A program made the position numbers and the translations under genes. From NCBI GenBank assembly GCA_038363925.1, contig JAQQWL010000008.1:1860001-1924000 (forward strand): a DNA stretch of 64,000 nucleotides. The letters run 5' to 3'. Position 1 is the first letter of the stretch. Each line of letters begins with the position of its first letter. This DNA comes from Apiospora phragmitis. Its lineage: Eukaryota; Ascomycota; Sordariomycetes; Amphisphaeriales; Apiosporaceae. Below are positions 35,923 through 50,312 of this stretch, piece by piece. The notes under the pieces were generated by a model that ran no database searches, was not told the DNA's origin, and saw only the letters and a list, made by a program, of their open reading frames with translations.

Positions 35923-37752
35923 ATGTATCTTATAAACGAATATCTTATATAAGTAAATATCTTACTTTTATAAATTTCTTTATAACCTTAACCTTTTTTT
36001 ATATTCTTTTACGTCTGAAAATATTATAACTTTAAAAAAAGAATAATATAATTTTAAATATATAAAAAGCTGTATTAATCTATTACGTTTTATTAAAAAC
36101 TTTATAGCATAGATAAAATAATTAACCTATATAACGCGAAATATTTACGAATTTTCGAAAACTTTTAAATTTTAAAAAAAATGCGATTATTTAATATATT
36201 ATTAATTTAAATACGTGATCATTTCTTTCCCGGTTAAATAGTATAGAAGATATAACGAATCGATTATTTAGTTTACGTAACGCGGAACGTGTTAATATTA
36301 ATTAAGCTTTTAATTTTATATAATAATAATTAAACCTCTGGACGCGTTTTAATCGAAAAATTGATTATTAAAAAGTTTTTTATAAAGATCTCGATACGTA
36401 TTATACGTAATTTATTCTCGTATAGAATATAATTTATAAATACGGGATTTAAAAAGAGGTTATTTATAATTTTAATAAGACCGGCTTTTTTATAAATTAA
36501 ATCTCGTTTAAAATAATTATAACCACCTCTGATTAATACGGAAAGCTTAAAATAATATAATAAAAGAACCGGGAATAAATTATAATTATTTAAGGCGTTA
36601 AATTATATAGTTACGTTATCCCTTTATATATTATTTTTACCGAGAAAACGCAACTCTTTTTTTAATACGAAAACAATTTATTACCGAAGGATTAAGTAAT
36701 TATAATTATTAAAAATAATTAAATTATAAATAAAAAAAGCGAGGATTAAATTCGATATTTTAATTAATATATTAAGTCTCGTACGAAAGGGTATTATCGC
36801 TTTTTAGTTCTAAACGGCTACGAAAGCCATTACTTAATAACTTTCGAGCTCTATTATAAAAAGAACTTAATTATTATACTTTATATATTTTCTTATTTAT
36901 TATATAAACTTTAACCTTTTAATATCGGCTATTTTTTATATATTAAAAAAAGTATACGGAAAAGAAATTAAATGTTTTATACGGGCGTATATTATTTATG
37001 TTTTAAAGGAAGACTTCTTACTAGCGTTTTTAAAAGCGTTTTAGGCGATTTTCACCGTTTCGAATATACGAAAAAGCTTTTAAAAGATAGGACTCGTTTT
37101 ACATAATCCGGAATATATTATTTTATAATTAGATATAAAGCTATATATTTTAATACTTTTAAGGACGTTTTTCGGCCTATTTATTCTTTAAGAATTAAAA
37201 ACTTTAAATAACCTAATTAAAGTTTAATTTTAAACCGAATATATTCGAAACCGTATTATACAGTATTAAAATAACTCTCCGATATTTATTTTAATTAGTT
37301 TTAATTAAATCGTAAAAACTATAACGTATATTATATACCGAGTTACTCTTTTAAAAAATAAAAACGCGATACTTCGAAAAATAAATAAAATACTTAGCTA
37401 GCGCCGCCGTACGAAAAAAAAACGGCTATAAAATAAAAAATCACTTTATATATAAACTAAAAAAGATTTATGATTTTAAAAGATATTAATAAATAGTTAT
37501 AAAACGAATCGCATTAAAGAAATAATTATATAAAAACGTTTAGGACACGCTTATAACGCTATAAAATCTACGGAGAGCCCGGGCATAATACACGTACTTA
37601 TTAAAATAATATAAAAATATCTAGAGATAAGGATTCCGATTAATTTTAATATATTAAATACGTTATAATAAAATTAACTTATATTTTATTAAAAAAGGTA
37701 TAAAAAAATGACACATTCGCTTATATAGGATATTCGCTTATAGGATACGTTA
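35921..37752 (+). mobile_element. Fot1-like transposon F3, RIP-mutated
   Basis: 1.83 kb, same family and orientation as F1 (near-parallel text from 36180 to 37600, for example gttcggaaagc... and the QPLD-type block near 36900-36960). Ends are taatgtatcttataaacgaa at 35921 and ggatacgtta at 37752. It is head-to-head with F2, with a single shared TA between them. Confidence 0.8.
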
Positions 37753-40700
37753 GCTTGTCTTTTATAAGCTATACTATAATTATATCGTACAGGTTTTAAA
37801 TATAGGGGTCTTTAAGCTATTAAAAAAAAAGCTAAGGATTCTTTTAAAAATATATCTAAACGCGGTCCTTAAACTTAAGCCTATTAAATTAGATATATTA
37901 AAAACATACCGCTAGGCTAGGATTAACGTTTTAACTCTTTTAATAATTTAAAATGCTTAAAAAATAGCTAGGATTTATCCGCGGGATCGATCGAAACCTT
38001 TATTATCGAAATATATTATCTTAAAGGATAAGGGTATCGCCTAACTACGTCTAAAGCTACCCCCGGCAGTTAATAAAGAATTAACGCCCGATTTCGTCGC
38101 TAAATTAACCTCAACGCTTATTAAAATATCCTCTAATAATTAGGTATTAAAAAATAATAGTCGAAAACTAGCCGCTATAGACCCTACTTTTAACCTCTTT
38201 TCTTAAAAACTCTTTACTCGTAAAGCTAGTAAGGCCCTTAACGAATAAACTAATAAAATCGCAAGCCTCGAAGCTTAAATTAACTATTTTTAAACTAAAC
38301 TTAGTAAGAAGACTATTAAGATACATTAAAAGGTAATAATCGCACCGGGATAGCGATTTATTCGTATAGCTAATATACGACGGGCCAAGCAAAGGCTAAG
38401 GGGTAGGGTTATATTTAAGGACGAATCCACTAACGTTAAGTTGCTAAGCAGGCCGCAGAACGATATAGACGAAATAAAAGACGATAAAACGGAGATAAAG
38501 GACTATATTATTATTAGCAATATTAGAAAATAGAATATCCTAACTAATTTTAGCTATAGAAATGACTTTAAATTAAAAGTGTATGTTTAGTAGGTTTTCT
38601 AGTCCGCGAAGGGGTGGTCCGTGGAGGGGTGCTTTAGCTTAACGAATAAAAATTATTAATAACTCGATCGAATTATCGAATAATTGAAAACAAACGTTAT
38701 TATTTAAATCTATAAGGTCGAATTAATTTAGCCGAACTTTTATTAAGGGGACGCAGCTAAGGCGCTACGGTATAAATGATCCGATGAATGATCCGATAGT
38801 TATTAACGCTGGTCGCGCCGGACTCGCGTAGAGTTAGCACTACCCGCGTAGTAACGTCGCGGCGTATAACTAAGGACCATAAACGCCTTAAACGCGCCCT
38901 AATAGCGAAAATAATTCGAGAAAAGGTATCGAAAAAATATTAAAGTATTTAAAAAAACTAATCGCTAATTTAGTAGCTTTTAATAATAAGCGTAAAGAGA
39001 TTTTTTAAATAATTAAGGAACTTTGTACCGAAACGACCGAATTACGACCGTATCTCGATAACGACGATAATACGCCGATAACCCGCGAGGAATTATAAAA
39101 AATAGTCGGGGAAGCTGTTATTTAAACTATATAGAATTTTAAAACCGTATAAATTAAGTCTTAAGTTTAAGTTATAACCGCGTTATTATGTAATAGCGAC
39201 CTCGTTATTTAATAACCGAAAATTATCGTTTTAACCCGTCGAATTTACGAAGTAATAATTAAAAACGTAAATTAATCGAGTAATATATAAAAAAAGAAAT
39301 TAATAAATATTATATAGAATATAAATATAGTAATTAAATATAGCGAAGTTATTATAATGAGGAAGTTATTTAATAACGATATCGTTTTTATTTTTAAAAA
39401 CGAGGCGAAGAAATGTATAAAAAATAATAAATAAGTTTTAAACATTTTCGGAAATAATATATAACTTACGTATAAAGAATTTATAATTATTACGAAAAAG
39501 ATTTTAGCGAAGAAATTACGGAATATTTATAACGAAGCTATATTATTATGTAATTTATTCGTAAATAAATATAACTCGAAAAGAATTTCGAAATATAAAC
39601 GTAATTTATTAAAAAACTTTAAAATATATTACGCTTCTCTTATCCTATATATAAACTTTATTTAAGCTATAAAGAATTTATATAATAATAATTTAATACA
39701 AAACGCGGAAATCTTTAATTACGAACCGTATAACGCCAGCTTCTGTATCTAATAATATTACCGTTATTATAATTATAGCTACGTAGCGAAATATTATCGG
39801 AAATAGTAACGGTACGGCTACTACTTTATAATAACATATCCCAGAAGAGACTAGGAGTGCCCTTAAAAAGGACCACGAGGTAAGAAACGTTACGTTAATT
39901 ACGGTAGGGAATATACGACGTAGGATCGTAGCTACTCCGTAATAATTTAATAAAGAGAGCGTATAAAGGAAGTTTATACTTATTGGCTACGCTAGTTTAA
40001 AGTCCGTAATACCGGTAATAACTCGGTAAGAACAGGGCGTTTATTATTACCGGCGATATTTTTTATTAATAATAAAAAAAGGTATATAATAATTTCCCGG
40101 AAAAGAGGCCGCTTACGGTTTAATTTAATAACGAGCAATTAAAGTAGAGAAACACGCTCGTAAAGCTGACGAGGCGCTACCGCTCTTTTATTAACGTAAA
40201 ATATTATTATAGTTTTATTATTATAAATTTATAAGTAATATATTAAAACCTTATAATATTAAAAATAATAATAGTATTTATTTTAGTTAATTAAAAGAAG
40301 TATAATATATTAATATTATAAGAAGTATAAATAAACCTTTATATATAAATTATATATTATTTAAAAATAACTAGGTATTAAATAATTTACGGCGAAGGCC
40401 GAGCGGCTATTTATATATATAAACGACTCGATATTAATAAATTAAAAATTAAAGCAGGCCCCGATTAAGCTACCGTTATAATACCGACGGAAAATCGAAA
40501 CCGTTTAATAATATAATTTATATATTTACTAATCTAAGAAATTTCCCGATAATAGAGCCTTTTACGCGACTTCGATAAGGCTTCGTACCCCGGGCGACAC
40601 TTGTTCATTAAAAACTTTAATACATATTATTCGCTTTAAAATATACACGGTAAGAAATTATATAAAATAAATAACCTTTTTACCTTTACGGACCGATAGA

Positions 40701-43700
40701 ATTTAAAACTAGCTACGCTATATAAAGAAATTATAAAATAACGTTATAAATAAAGAGAGTTTACGCTAAACCTAGCTTAAATAATAAAAAGAACGATAAT
40801 TTTATACGAAAAAGATTTTAGCTTAAAAAGTTTTAATTATAAGGCGTAAGTTATACGTATTAAATTAAAAATTAACTCGTTACGAAGTAATAAAGTAAAA
40901 ATAAAAAAATAAAATTAAATAATATTAAATAAAGGGTTAATAAAAGCGGAAGCCGGAGTACGTTTAATCGATCTTATTAAGTTAATAAGCCTGGAAAAAT
41001 CAAATTAAGCTATTAATAACTTTATAAACGTTTTATAAGAGATTACTAACGTAATAACGTTAAAAAAACCTTTTATATTAATAAAAATACGTTTTAATAA
41101 TTATTAAAGGTTTAAAAAATGTAAATTATAACGAAATAATAATATCGAGCCTATTTTATAATACTTTTATAATATATTTAGAATTAATATACCGAATCGA
41201 AAACGAACTTAAAAAGAATCGTTTAAAAAGCGAAAACGAAAAGCTAGCGCTATATAGTCGCCGCTACCTTTTACGACTCTAAAACACTTTAGTCGCTCGA
41301 ATAATAGGCCCGATTACGGAGCTAAACGCCACTATAAATAGCCGGTACCCCAGAATTAAGACGTTACGAAGGAGCTATTATCGAAGCGCGACGCTACGAC
41401 GAGAAAGCTACGCTCTTTTCGGAAAGGTTCTTCCCTAACCTAAAGGCCGACCTTACGGATTTAAATAACGTAACGAGCTACGCCTTTAGCCTTCCCTCGA
41501 TCGAAATAAAGGTAACGGTTAAGGAAATAAAAGATATTATTAAATAAATAGGACTTTAAAAAGCTCTAAGGGAGGACCTTCTATTTACCGGCTTTTTTAA
41601 AGCGTGCGGGGAACCTTTTTTCTAGACATTAACCGGCTTAACGACCGCGAGCTTCTTAACTTACTTACTTCTTTAAACGTTTCTATACAGTAAAAGTTAT
41701 CGTAATCTCTAAGTTAAATAAAACGGCATTTAAAAAATAGATACCCGGTAAATAAAAACTTATTTTATTACTTAATACGATCGGGAAAATAATAAAAACG
41801 GCTATAAACCGGCGAATTACTAATATAGCCGAAAAGTGCTCGCTTTTATTTAAAAGCTAAATAAAGAATTAAACGTAACGATCTACCGAGCTTATTATCT
41901 AATTAATTACCAATATTATTTATATAATATAAAAATAAAAAGGTATCGCCTCCCTCTTCTAGCTCGATATTAAAAGCGCCTTTAATATAATAAATTAATA
42001 AAAACTAATCGCTATATTTTACAAAAAAAGGCTACCGGACTAAATTTATTAATAAATCGAAAACGTTATTACAAATAAATCGGTCCGCTTTTATTTTAAC
42101 GGTAAATTATTAAAAAAAATCTAGCTCCGCGTTAATATTCCGTAAAGCTCCTCGTTATTACCGATCTTTTTTATTCTTTATATCGTTACTTTATATAAAA
42201 AATTAAAAGCGTATAAATAACTTATTATTATTAAGTTTATAAATAATATAAACCTTATTATTATAAAGCCGGATTACGCTACGAATTATTATAACTTAAA
42301 AGAGCTTAAAAAACTTATAACCGCTAAGTATACACGAGAAAAATAGAGTTCGAATTTAAAAAAAGCGAGCTTATTTATTTTACTCGAACACGAAAAGCTT
42401 ATACGTTATAAGTACAACTTAAGAACACTATTATTTTACTAATAAGCTTTACGAAATTCCTCGACGTATAACTCTATTAGAAATTATAATAAAAAAACTA
42501 TATCTTTAAAATTAAAGCGAAAATAATAACTTATTAGCTTTTATTAAGCTCGCAATATTAATATAAAGATATTCGGTACGAAAAACGAAAAAGCTCTATA
42601 TAAAAATAATACGTAACGTACTCGTATACGGAGCGTCGGCTTAGTATAAAATAGCCGATACGGAAAAAGGGCTAGTCCGTAACCTTATAATAATTTAGAA
42701 CTCCTATTTTTAAACCGTAATAAAAGCATATAAAACGACCCCTTAACGCTACCTAAAAACTAAAGCAGTAATTCCTCCCCTTAACCTTTATCTAAATACG
42801 AGGGCAGCTAGCTTCGAAATACGTATAAAGGCTATTAAAAAGCTAGTTCTTACGTAACGCTTATATAAAAACGGTAAAAATTATTAATAAAAAACGTAAC
42901 GTAAAAAGGAGGATATAAAAAAGACTTTAAAAAGCTATTAACAAAGCTCCTATAACTTTATAACTAAGTAACGATTAATTAATATTAATTAAATATTAAC
43001 TAGGCGGTTAAACGGTTAAATAAACGCTTAAAAAGAAATAAGAATAAAAATAATTCTACACCGTTACTCTAACGCGAAGCCGCTACGAACTAGCTATAAA
43101 GTCGCCATTAAATTAAAAAGCGTACCGTCGTTATAACGATATATTTAAATATAAAGCGTCGGTCTTAATATAAACACGTATCGGAAAAATAGGACTTAAA
43201 TTATTCCTATTTACTTACTAAGTTTTAAATATCTCAACACCGCTATATAATTACGATAAAGGGTAAGAAATAATTAAACACTTAATTTTATATTATAAAA
43301 ACTTCGAAAAAAATTAAAAAAAATTAATAAAATAATTAACAATTAATTTATTATAAACTCGCCGCGATCTAGCAACGCTTATTATAAAAATAAATACGGC
43401 GAAATTAATCGTTAAATAGCTCTTATAAACCGGTTAACTACCGCTATATAAGCTAATAATAAAGATCAGAGGACCACCCGAACCTAAATAATCTCTTTAG
43501 GCCCTAAATTAAAAGTTACTAGGCTAATAAATAAGAACTAATATAATAACGTCAAGCACGCAAAATAAATTTTATAATATTAATAACGTATATTTTTAAT
43601 CTAGTTTCAGCACGGTTTATTATATAAAGAATTAAATAAATATACCGAAGGTTTTTAACTTACGGCGTATTATTAATAATAATAATAATAATTAAGCTAT

Positions 43701-46700
43701 TAATAACTTTATAAATATCTTACGAAAAATTACCGATAAAATAACGCTAAAAAAAACCCTTTATATTAATAAAAATACGCTTTAATAATTATTAAAAATC
43801 TAAGAAGTATAAATTATAACGAAATAATAATACCGAGCCTACTTCGCAATACCTTCGTAATATATTTAAAATTAATATACCGAATTAAAAACGGACTTAA
43901 AAAGAATCGTTTAAAAGGCGAAAATAAGGAGTTAGCGCTACGTAATCGCCGCTACTTCTCACGATTTTAAAACACTCTAATCGATTAAATAATAGGCCCG
44001 GTTACGGAACTAAACGCCACTATAAACAATAGGTATTCTAAAATTAAGACGTAACGAAAGAGCTACTATCGAGGTATAAAGCCACGACGAGAAAGCTATG
44101 CTCCTTTTAAAAAGGTTCTTCTTTAACTTAGAAGCCGATTTTACGGACCTAAATAACGTAACGAACTACGCCCCTAAGTTTATCTCTATCGAAATAAAAG
44201 TAATAGCTAAAGAAATAAAATATATTATTAAATAAACGAGACTTTAGAAGGTTCTAAAGGAAGACCTTCTACCTACTAGCTTCTTTAAAACGTGTAAAGA
44301 ACCCTTTTTCCGGACGTTAGCCGGCTTAACGACCGCGAGCTTCCGGCTTGCTTATTTCCCTAAACGTTTCCGTACGGTAAAAGTTATTATAATTCTAAAG
44401 CTAAATAAAATAATAATTAAAAAGTAGATACCTAATAAATAAAAACCTATTTTATTATTGAGCACAGTTAAGAAAGTAATAAAAACGGTTATAAACTAAC
44501 GAATTACCGAAATAATTAAAAAGTGCTCGCTTTTACCGGAAAGCTAGATAAAAAACCGGACGTAACGGTCTACCGAGCTAATTATTCGATTAATTACCGA
44601 CGTCATCTATATAATATAATAATAAAAAGGCGTCGCTTCCCTCTTTTAATTCGATATTAAAAGTACTTTTAATATAATTAATTATAAAAAATTAATCGCT
44701 ATACTTTATAAAAAAGGATTACCGGATTAAGTTTATTAATAAATCGAAAGCTTTATTATAAATAAATAAGTCTATTTTTACTTTAATAATAAATTATTAA
44801 AAAGGATCTAATTCCGCGTTAATATTTCGTAAGGCTCTTTATTATTACTAATCCTTTTTATTCTTTATATCGCTACTTTATATAAAAAATTAAAAGCTTA
44901 CGAGTAACTTATTATTATTAGGTTTATAAACGATATAAATCTTATTATTATAAAATTAAACCACGCTACGAATTATTATAACTTAAAAAAAACGTAAAAA
45001 ACTTAGAGCCGTTAAATATGTACGAGAAAAATAGAGTTTAAACTTAAAAAAAGCGAGCTTATCCACTTTACTAAAATACGAAAAATTTATATACTATAGG
45101 TACGCCTCGGAAACGCCGCTATATCGCCGATAACCTCGGCGAGATTCCTCGGCGTATAACTCTCTTAGAAACTATAATAAAAAAACCATATCTTAAAAAT
45201 TAAAGCGAAAATAATAACTTAAATATTAATTCTTATTAAGCTCGCAACGTTAACGTAAAGATATTTAATACGAAAAACGAAAGAGCTCTATATAAAAATA
45301 ATACGTAACGTATTAGTATATAGAGCGTCGGCTTGATATAAAATGGCCGATACCGAGAAAAGGCTAGCCCTTAATTTTATAACAGTTTAGAACTCCTATC
45401 TTTAAGCCGTTATAAAAGTATATAAAATAACCCCTTAATATTATTTAAAAACTAAAGCGGTAGTTCCTCCCCTTAACCTTTATTTAAATACGAGGGCAGC
45501 TAGCTTCGAAATACGCACGGAGGCTACCGGGAAACTATAGCTCTTATATAGCGCCTATATAAAGGCGGTAAAAATTATTAATAACGAACGAAACATAAAA
45601 AGGAGGAAATAAAAAAAACCTTAAAAAACTATTAATAAAATATTTATAACTTTCTAACTAAGTAACGTTTAATTAGTATTAATTAAATAATAATTAAGCG
45701 GTTAAACGATTAAATAAACGCTTAAAAAAATAAGAATAAAAATAATTCTATACTATTACTTTTACGCGTAACCGCCGCGAACTAGCTACGGAATCGCCGC
45801 TAGACTAAAAAGCGTGCCGTCGTTATAATAATATATTTAAGCATAAAGCGTCGGTCCTAATATAAGCACGTATTAAAAAAATAAGGCTTAAATTATTCTT
45901 ATTTACTTACTAAGTTCTAAACGTCTTAACGCTATTATATAATTATAATAAAAGGCGGGAAACACCTAATCCTATACTACAAGGACTTCGAAAAAAAATA
46001 AAAACAACTAACAAAACAGCTAATACTTAATCCGTTACGAATTCGTTACGATCTAGCGACGCTTATTATAAAAGAAAATACGGCGAAAATTATTATAAAA
46101 TAGCTTCTATAAACCGGTTAATTACCGCTATATAAACTAGTAATAAAGATTAAAAAACTACTTAAACCGAGATAATTTCTTTAAGCCTTAAAATAAAAGT
46201 TATTAAGCTAATAAATAAAAACTAGCATAATAACGTCGAGTATATAAAATAAATTTTACAATATAATAACGTATATTTTTAATCTAGCTTCGGCATAATT
46301 TATTACATAAAGGATTAAATAAATATACCGAAGGCCTTTAACCTACGGGGTACTATTAATAATAATAATAAGATTTCTAAAACTTCGATAAATTACTTCT
46401 TAACGTTTTTATTTTTTACTCGTATAAAAAAAATTATCGTTTAATTTATAAAATATTATATATAATTTATTATTATATTAAAATACGAGTTTATAAAATA
46501 GTATACCTTGTTTTATTTTTTCTTAGGTCTAATATAGTTAAAATAAAATACCTCCGCACGGCCGGAAAACATATCCGGGAAAATTATATAATATTAATCT
46601 TTTAATATATCTAGCTAATAACATATTTTAATAAATATCTATACTTTATTATAAAAAATATTATACGGCTTGCCGGTATAGTTTTTTTTTTATACTTTTA

Positions 46701-47025
46701 AAAAGGTAACGACTTTATTTTAATCGATTTTATTATTATAAATAGCTCGGCTTAAAAAGATATCGTATTTTATAACGTACGCTAGACTAAATAATCGTAC
46801 GGTCTAGTCCGGCGGTACCGGAGTCGAAAAAAGAAAAAGGACGATGTTTTACGACGTTTAGGTGCTTATAAATCTAGGGTTAAATATCGGGCCTAGAATA
46901 TCCCGTAGTGTCGCGGACGATTACTCTATACGGAGACCGGGTGTCTCTCGTTTAGGCGGCGGTTATTCGATTATCTATTCTCGGGAAGAGTATAGAATAT
47001 CCTCTTTTCAAGTTTTTAAAGTTAG

Positions 47026-47239
47026 TATTAAATAAGCTCTCGTATATACAGTGGTTCCGGTTTTAATCGGGGTTTAATCGTTCTTATTCTATTATTTATA
47101 TTTATATCTATTTTTAATGCTAGTTACGAGGGGTATCGTATACCCCTTTTATTAAAATAGAAAAAGGGGTTCGTACGCGTAGGTACGTGGCACCCTTTTT
47201 GGAGTGATATAGAAAACCTCAGTTCCTGCTGTTCCAATA
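47026..47239 (-). repeat. Copia LTR (copia-2, left)
   Basis: 214 bp from tattaaataagctctcg to gctgttccaata. Preceded by the GTTAG target duplication. Confidence 0.88.
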
Positions 47240-49617
47240 CTGGTAACTTTTTATTTTAACGATAGACTTGGCCAGCTCCCCCTGTTAGGACGAGTCTTCT
47301 CGCCGTAAGGGTCTCGTACGGATGGGTTGCGCCAATCCGGTATTCGGTACCTGCCTGAGCCGTACAGGTAATGCTGTACCTTCCTGATATCATTTTTGTT
47401 AGGTGGCAGGTCCCCTTAACTGGTTATTCCAGTTATCCGATGGTAGTAACGGTATTAGGGAAAAATTATCGTGCGTTAACGCGTTTTCTTTCTCGTTATA
47501 AATTAGAAAGAACGGTTTAGAAGTAATAATAATGGTAAGTACGCGCTTTCGTATACCGAATTACGTTACACCCTATTAAGGATCGTATCTCTTCTTTTTT
47601 TACTCGCCGTATAACTCTAGCCGCTCGATATACGCTTTTATATGTATAATGAGGCTGTTCGTCGAGACTATCTGCTCGAGGGCCTTGTTTAGGGATATTT
47701 TAGTGAAGGCGTCTGCCAGGTTATCCTTATTATCGATATAATAGATTTACGAGATCTCCCTTTTTTTATACGACTCTTCAAAGGATATAATATTAATTAT
47801 AAGCCTTTTTTCGTTTATTATACCTAATTTAATTAAGTAATTATAAAGAGACCTCGAATTTATATAAAGCGTTATTAATATATCTTAAAATTCTAAGGTT
47901 CGTACGATTTTTTTAAACGTGGTGTTTAATACGATACCGCTATTTATACCGGAGGTTATTCCGTATAGCTCGTTAATTAATACGCTCCGGGTAACTCTTT
48001 TATACTTAGTCGAGCTCTAGTGGATAATATTACCTTAAATCTTGAACTAGTCCTTCGTATAATTTATCTCCTGGCTTAATAGGATTAGGTATCTAAGCTA
48101 GGAGGTCAGGTCCTTGTTATTCGCGAACGAGCCGTCGGTAAAAATATATATCTTTATATAATAAATGTTAAGCGAAATATATCTTAAGCTGCGTATTAAA
48201 TTTTAGATTTATTAATTAATTCGTTTATTTAAGATCTCGATATTTTTATTTTTTAGGGTTTATATTTAAGCGGCGACGGATAAATTATACGCTACTTTTA
48301 ATTAATAAATAAACGTTAAGTATGCTCCTTTTATATATTAAGAAATGTATTATTAATATTTATTAATAGTTTTTAAGTCGATAAGCTTTAATTAGTTAGC
48401 CTATTCTTTTTATTCGAAAAAGATATTGTACGATTCTAATTAAATCTTGCCTCTATTAAACTCGATCGGCGTGTTTTTAGTTAAGATACTTTTTAGCTTT
48501 ATACGGAATTATTCTTTTATTAACTTTTCTTCCTTTTTTTTTTAAAAAAGGGGGTTATAATAAAGCTAAACGTATCGTCGGTTTATATTATTATAATACC
48601 GAAAATATTCGGTCTTTTCGTAATAAATAATAAATAAGCGTCGTATATTAATACGGTTATTTTTAAATTTTATACGTAGTAATTATAATACGTTTTAAAG
48701 TAGCGTTCTTTCGGGGTATTAAATCTTTAGTTTTACCGGTAAGTGTGTATAGATTAGTCGGTTTAATTTATTATACGACTGAGTATACGCCTGTGTAATA
48801 TCGCGTAGCTCGTTTTGTACGTTAAAGTTTCGAATCAGGGTCGGTTCGAGGGTTAAAAAGAGTTTTTAGCTTATCCGTTGGATTATTAGTAACTGGGTTA
48901 AAATAGCCTCCTTTTTTATATCTCCGTAGTTTTATATTACGAGTCTAAATTTCTCGTACGGCTTCGTAGTTTTACTCTTAATCTTTTATATGAGCCGTGT
49001 TTTAAAGATTTTTTAGCCGGTATGCTTATTCGGGTTAAATCGAATAAATTTGAAAACCTTTTATGCGGCGAGATTATTAATCCCTTTTATATTAGACTTT
49101 TAGAACGAATATTTAAATAATGTAATAACCCCGTTTTATTAAAGCTTAATTATTAGGTCGTAATTCTTTTATTTTTTTTAAATAAGGAATATAGCGGTTT
49201 AAGCGTTTTAAAGTAGATATTTTTTAAATCGTTCTCGGCCGCGTTATACTAGAGCTACCGTAATTTCTTTAGTTATTAGTTCGGTATTTAGGGAATTTAT
49301 CGGCTGTTCTGGATCTGTTTGTAATTCCGGTTGGTCGTGTGGTTTTCCGGCTTTCTCCTAGTAATACGGCTTGATTTAGGTTATTCGAAAGGCTTTTAGG
49401 CCGTCTAGGGTATTTATTCGGATCGTACGGTTTTTAATAACTATTATTTTGTATAGTCCGGTTTATCCTTTTTTTTCTCGCTAGATTAGGATTTTATTCC
49501 GGAGCGGGAGTATTAGGATATCTTAGATAGCTGGTCTATTCCGGGTATTTAGAGCTCGGTAGATATCGATATTTATACGTATTTTTTAAAATATCTTTAT
49601 TATTTTCCGTATAGCTT

Positions 49618-50312
49618 TGTTACAACCCGACCTAACCATGCGGCTAAAAGACCCTACTTAACGGCACGGAACTACCATGCCCTAAACAGGCTACGATACT
49701 ATAGCTACGGACCGCACCGCCAGCTATACTAACACGAAGCTAGACCTTTCTCGATAACGAATAATAATACCACGCCCGGTAATGGGACGAATATATTTAT
49801 AAAATAACGGCGATCGCTAATAAGCCACGTGGCACGGTAAACGTTTAAGCGAGATTATTAAGCAAGCGTAAAGCGTAATTAGGCGAGATTACTAAGTAGC
49901 GCAAAGCGTGATTAGGCGAGATTATTAAGTAAGCGTAAAGCGTGATTAGGCGAGATTACTAAGTAGTATAGAGCGTAATTAGGCGAGATTATTAAGCGAT
50001 AATAGATTAATAAAAGAGGGGCTAAATATATAACTACGAACATCCCTTATATATTTTATATAAACACTCTTTATTTTAATAATTAATTTAAGTATTAATC
50101 TTAACCTATTAGTGAGGTAAATAGCCTTAACAAAACTATTATAAATACCTTTAAGCCTACGTACTTTAATTACCTTCGTTTTTACGAGTTATTACTTATT
50201 ATATTAATAGAAGCGACTTTTATCGTATGTTTAAATATTTTCTCGTATTATTAATATAAACCCTAGTACGTTTTATTAAGTTTCTTTTAAAACTTAAATA
50301 GCGTTTATTATA
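49618..50312 (+). repeat. 5' LTR of G2
   Basis: 695 bp with five tandem ~32-bp units (gcgagatt-act/att-aag...gcgtaaagcgt) at about 49850-49995. Confidence 0.9.

Larger units (their letters stand above)
33560..38560 (+). pseudogene. P2 DDE transposase relic (split)
   Basis: At 33585-33900 the plus strand is little mutated and reads RFYNTDEIGIG, KKDVEKKE-stop-ITTLKCVGCNG and VALPPLVIFKGADVQSQ, the first catalytic Asp (DE) block and the LPPLVIFKG strand of pogo-type transposases. YNGYNLYINEDF near 33985 is the mutated second Asp block. After the nested insertions, VQVLNIGVFKLLKKKL resumes at ~37780, and IYPRDRSKPLLS-like text follows at ~37980. A C-terminal coiled-coil-like tail (FTRKASKALNEQTNKIASLEAQ) runs at ~38210-38290. 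In-frame stops throughout. Confidence 0.75.
32985..38641 (+). mobile_element. pogo-type transposon P2, interrupted by F2/F3
   Basis: Inverted ends: taagctaaagcacccctcta at 32985 and its reverse complement ending gctttagctta at 38641. Each end carries a doubled cacccct/ccacccctt motif. Without the nested pair (34058-37752) it is about 1.96 kb, the expected size. It inserted at TA in the 5' leader of LINE-2. It contains the transposase relic described separately. Confidence 0.8.
32960..43689 (+). mobile_element. LINE-2 (Tad1-like), interrupted by P2
   Basis: Pieces are 32960-32984 and 38642-43689, about 5.1 kb, flanked by the 13-bp duplication aattaagctatta in LINE-1. From 38808 to the 3' tail (attaataataataataataa) it parallels LINE-1 throughout, including the ORF1 knuckles (~39760), endonuclease (~40280-40330), reverse transcriptase (~41900-42300) and C-terminal knuckle (~43240-43300). 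Its 5' leader (190 bp) differs from the 1.17 kb leader of LINE-1. RIP-mutated and dead. Confidence 0.75.
29579..46369 (+). mobile_element. LINE-1 (Tad1-like non-LTR retrotransposon), interrupted
   Basis: Pieces are 29579-32959 and 43703-46369, about 6.05 kb. It is flanked by the 13-bp duplication aagatttctaaaa in copia-1 and ends in a (taa)n tail. The two pieces rejoin exactly at aattaagctatta (32947-32959 and 43690-43702), where LINE-2 inserted; LINE-2 has the uninterrupted sequence at ~41003. Contents are a ~1.17 kb 5' region, ORF1 with CCHC-like knuckle text (~31710-31790), endonuclease text ILQEIQINLYIKPRI (~32240-32310), then RT and the C-terminal knuckle in the second piece. Everything is RIP-mutated. 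Confidence 0.8.

Noticed and set aside
49850..49995. Regular ~32-bp repeats resembling a CRISPR array
   Set aside because: Units are contiguous without spacers, lie inside an LTR and recur in the other LTR; the genome is fungal.
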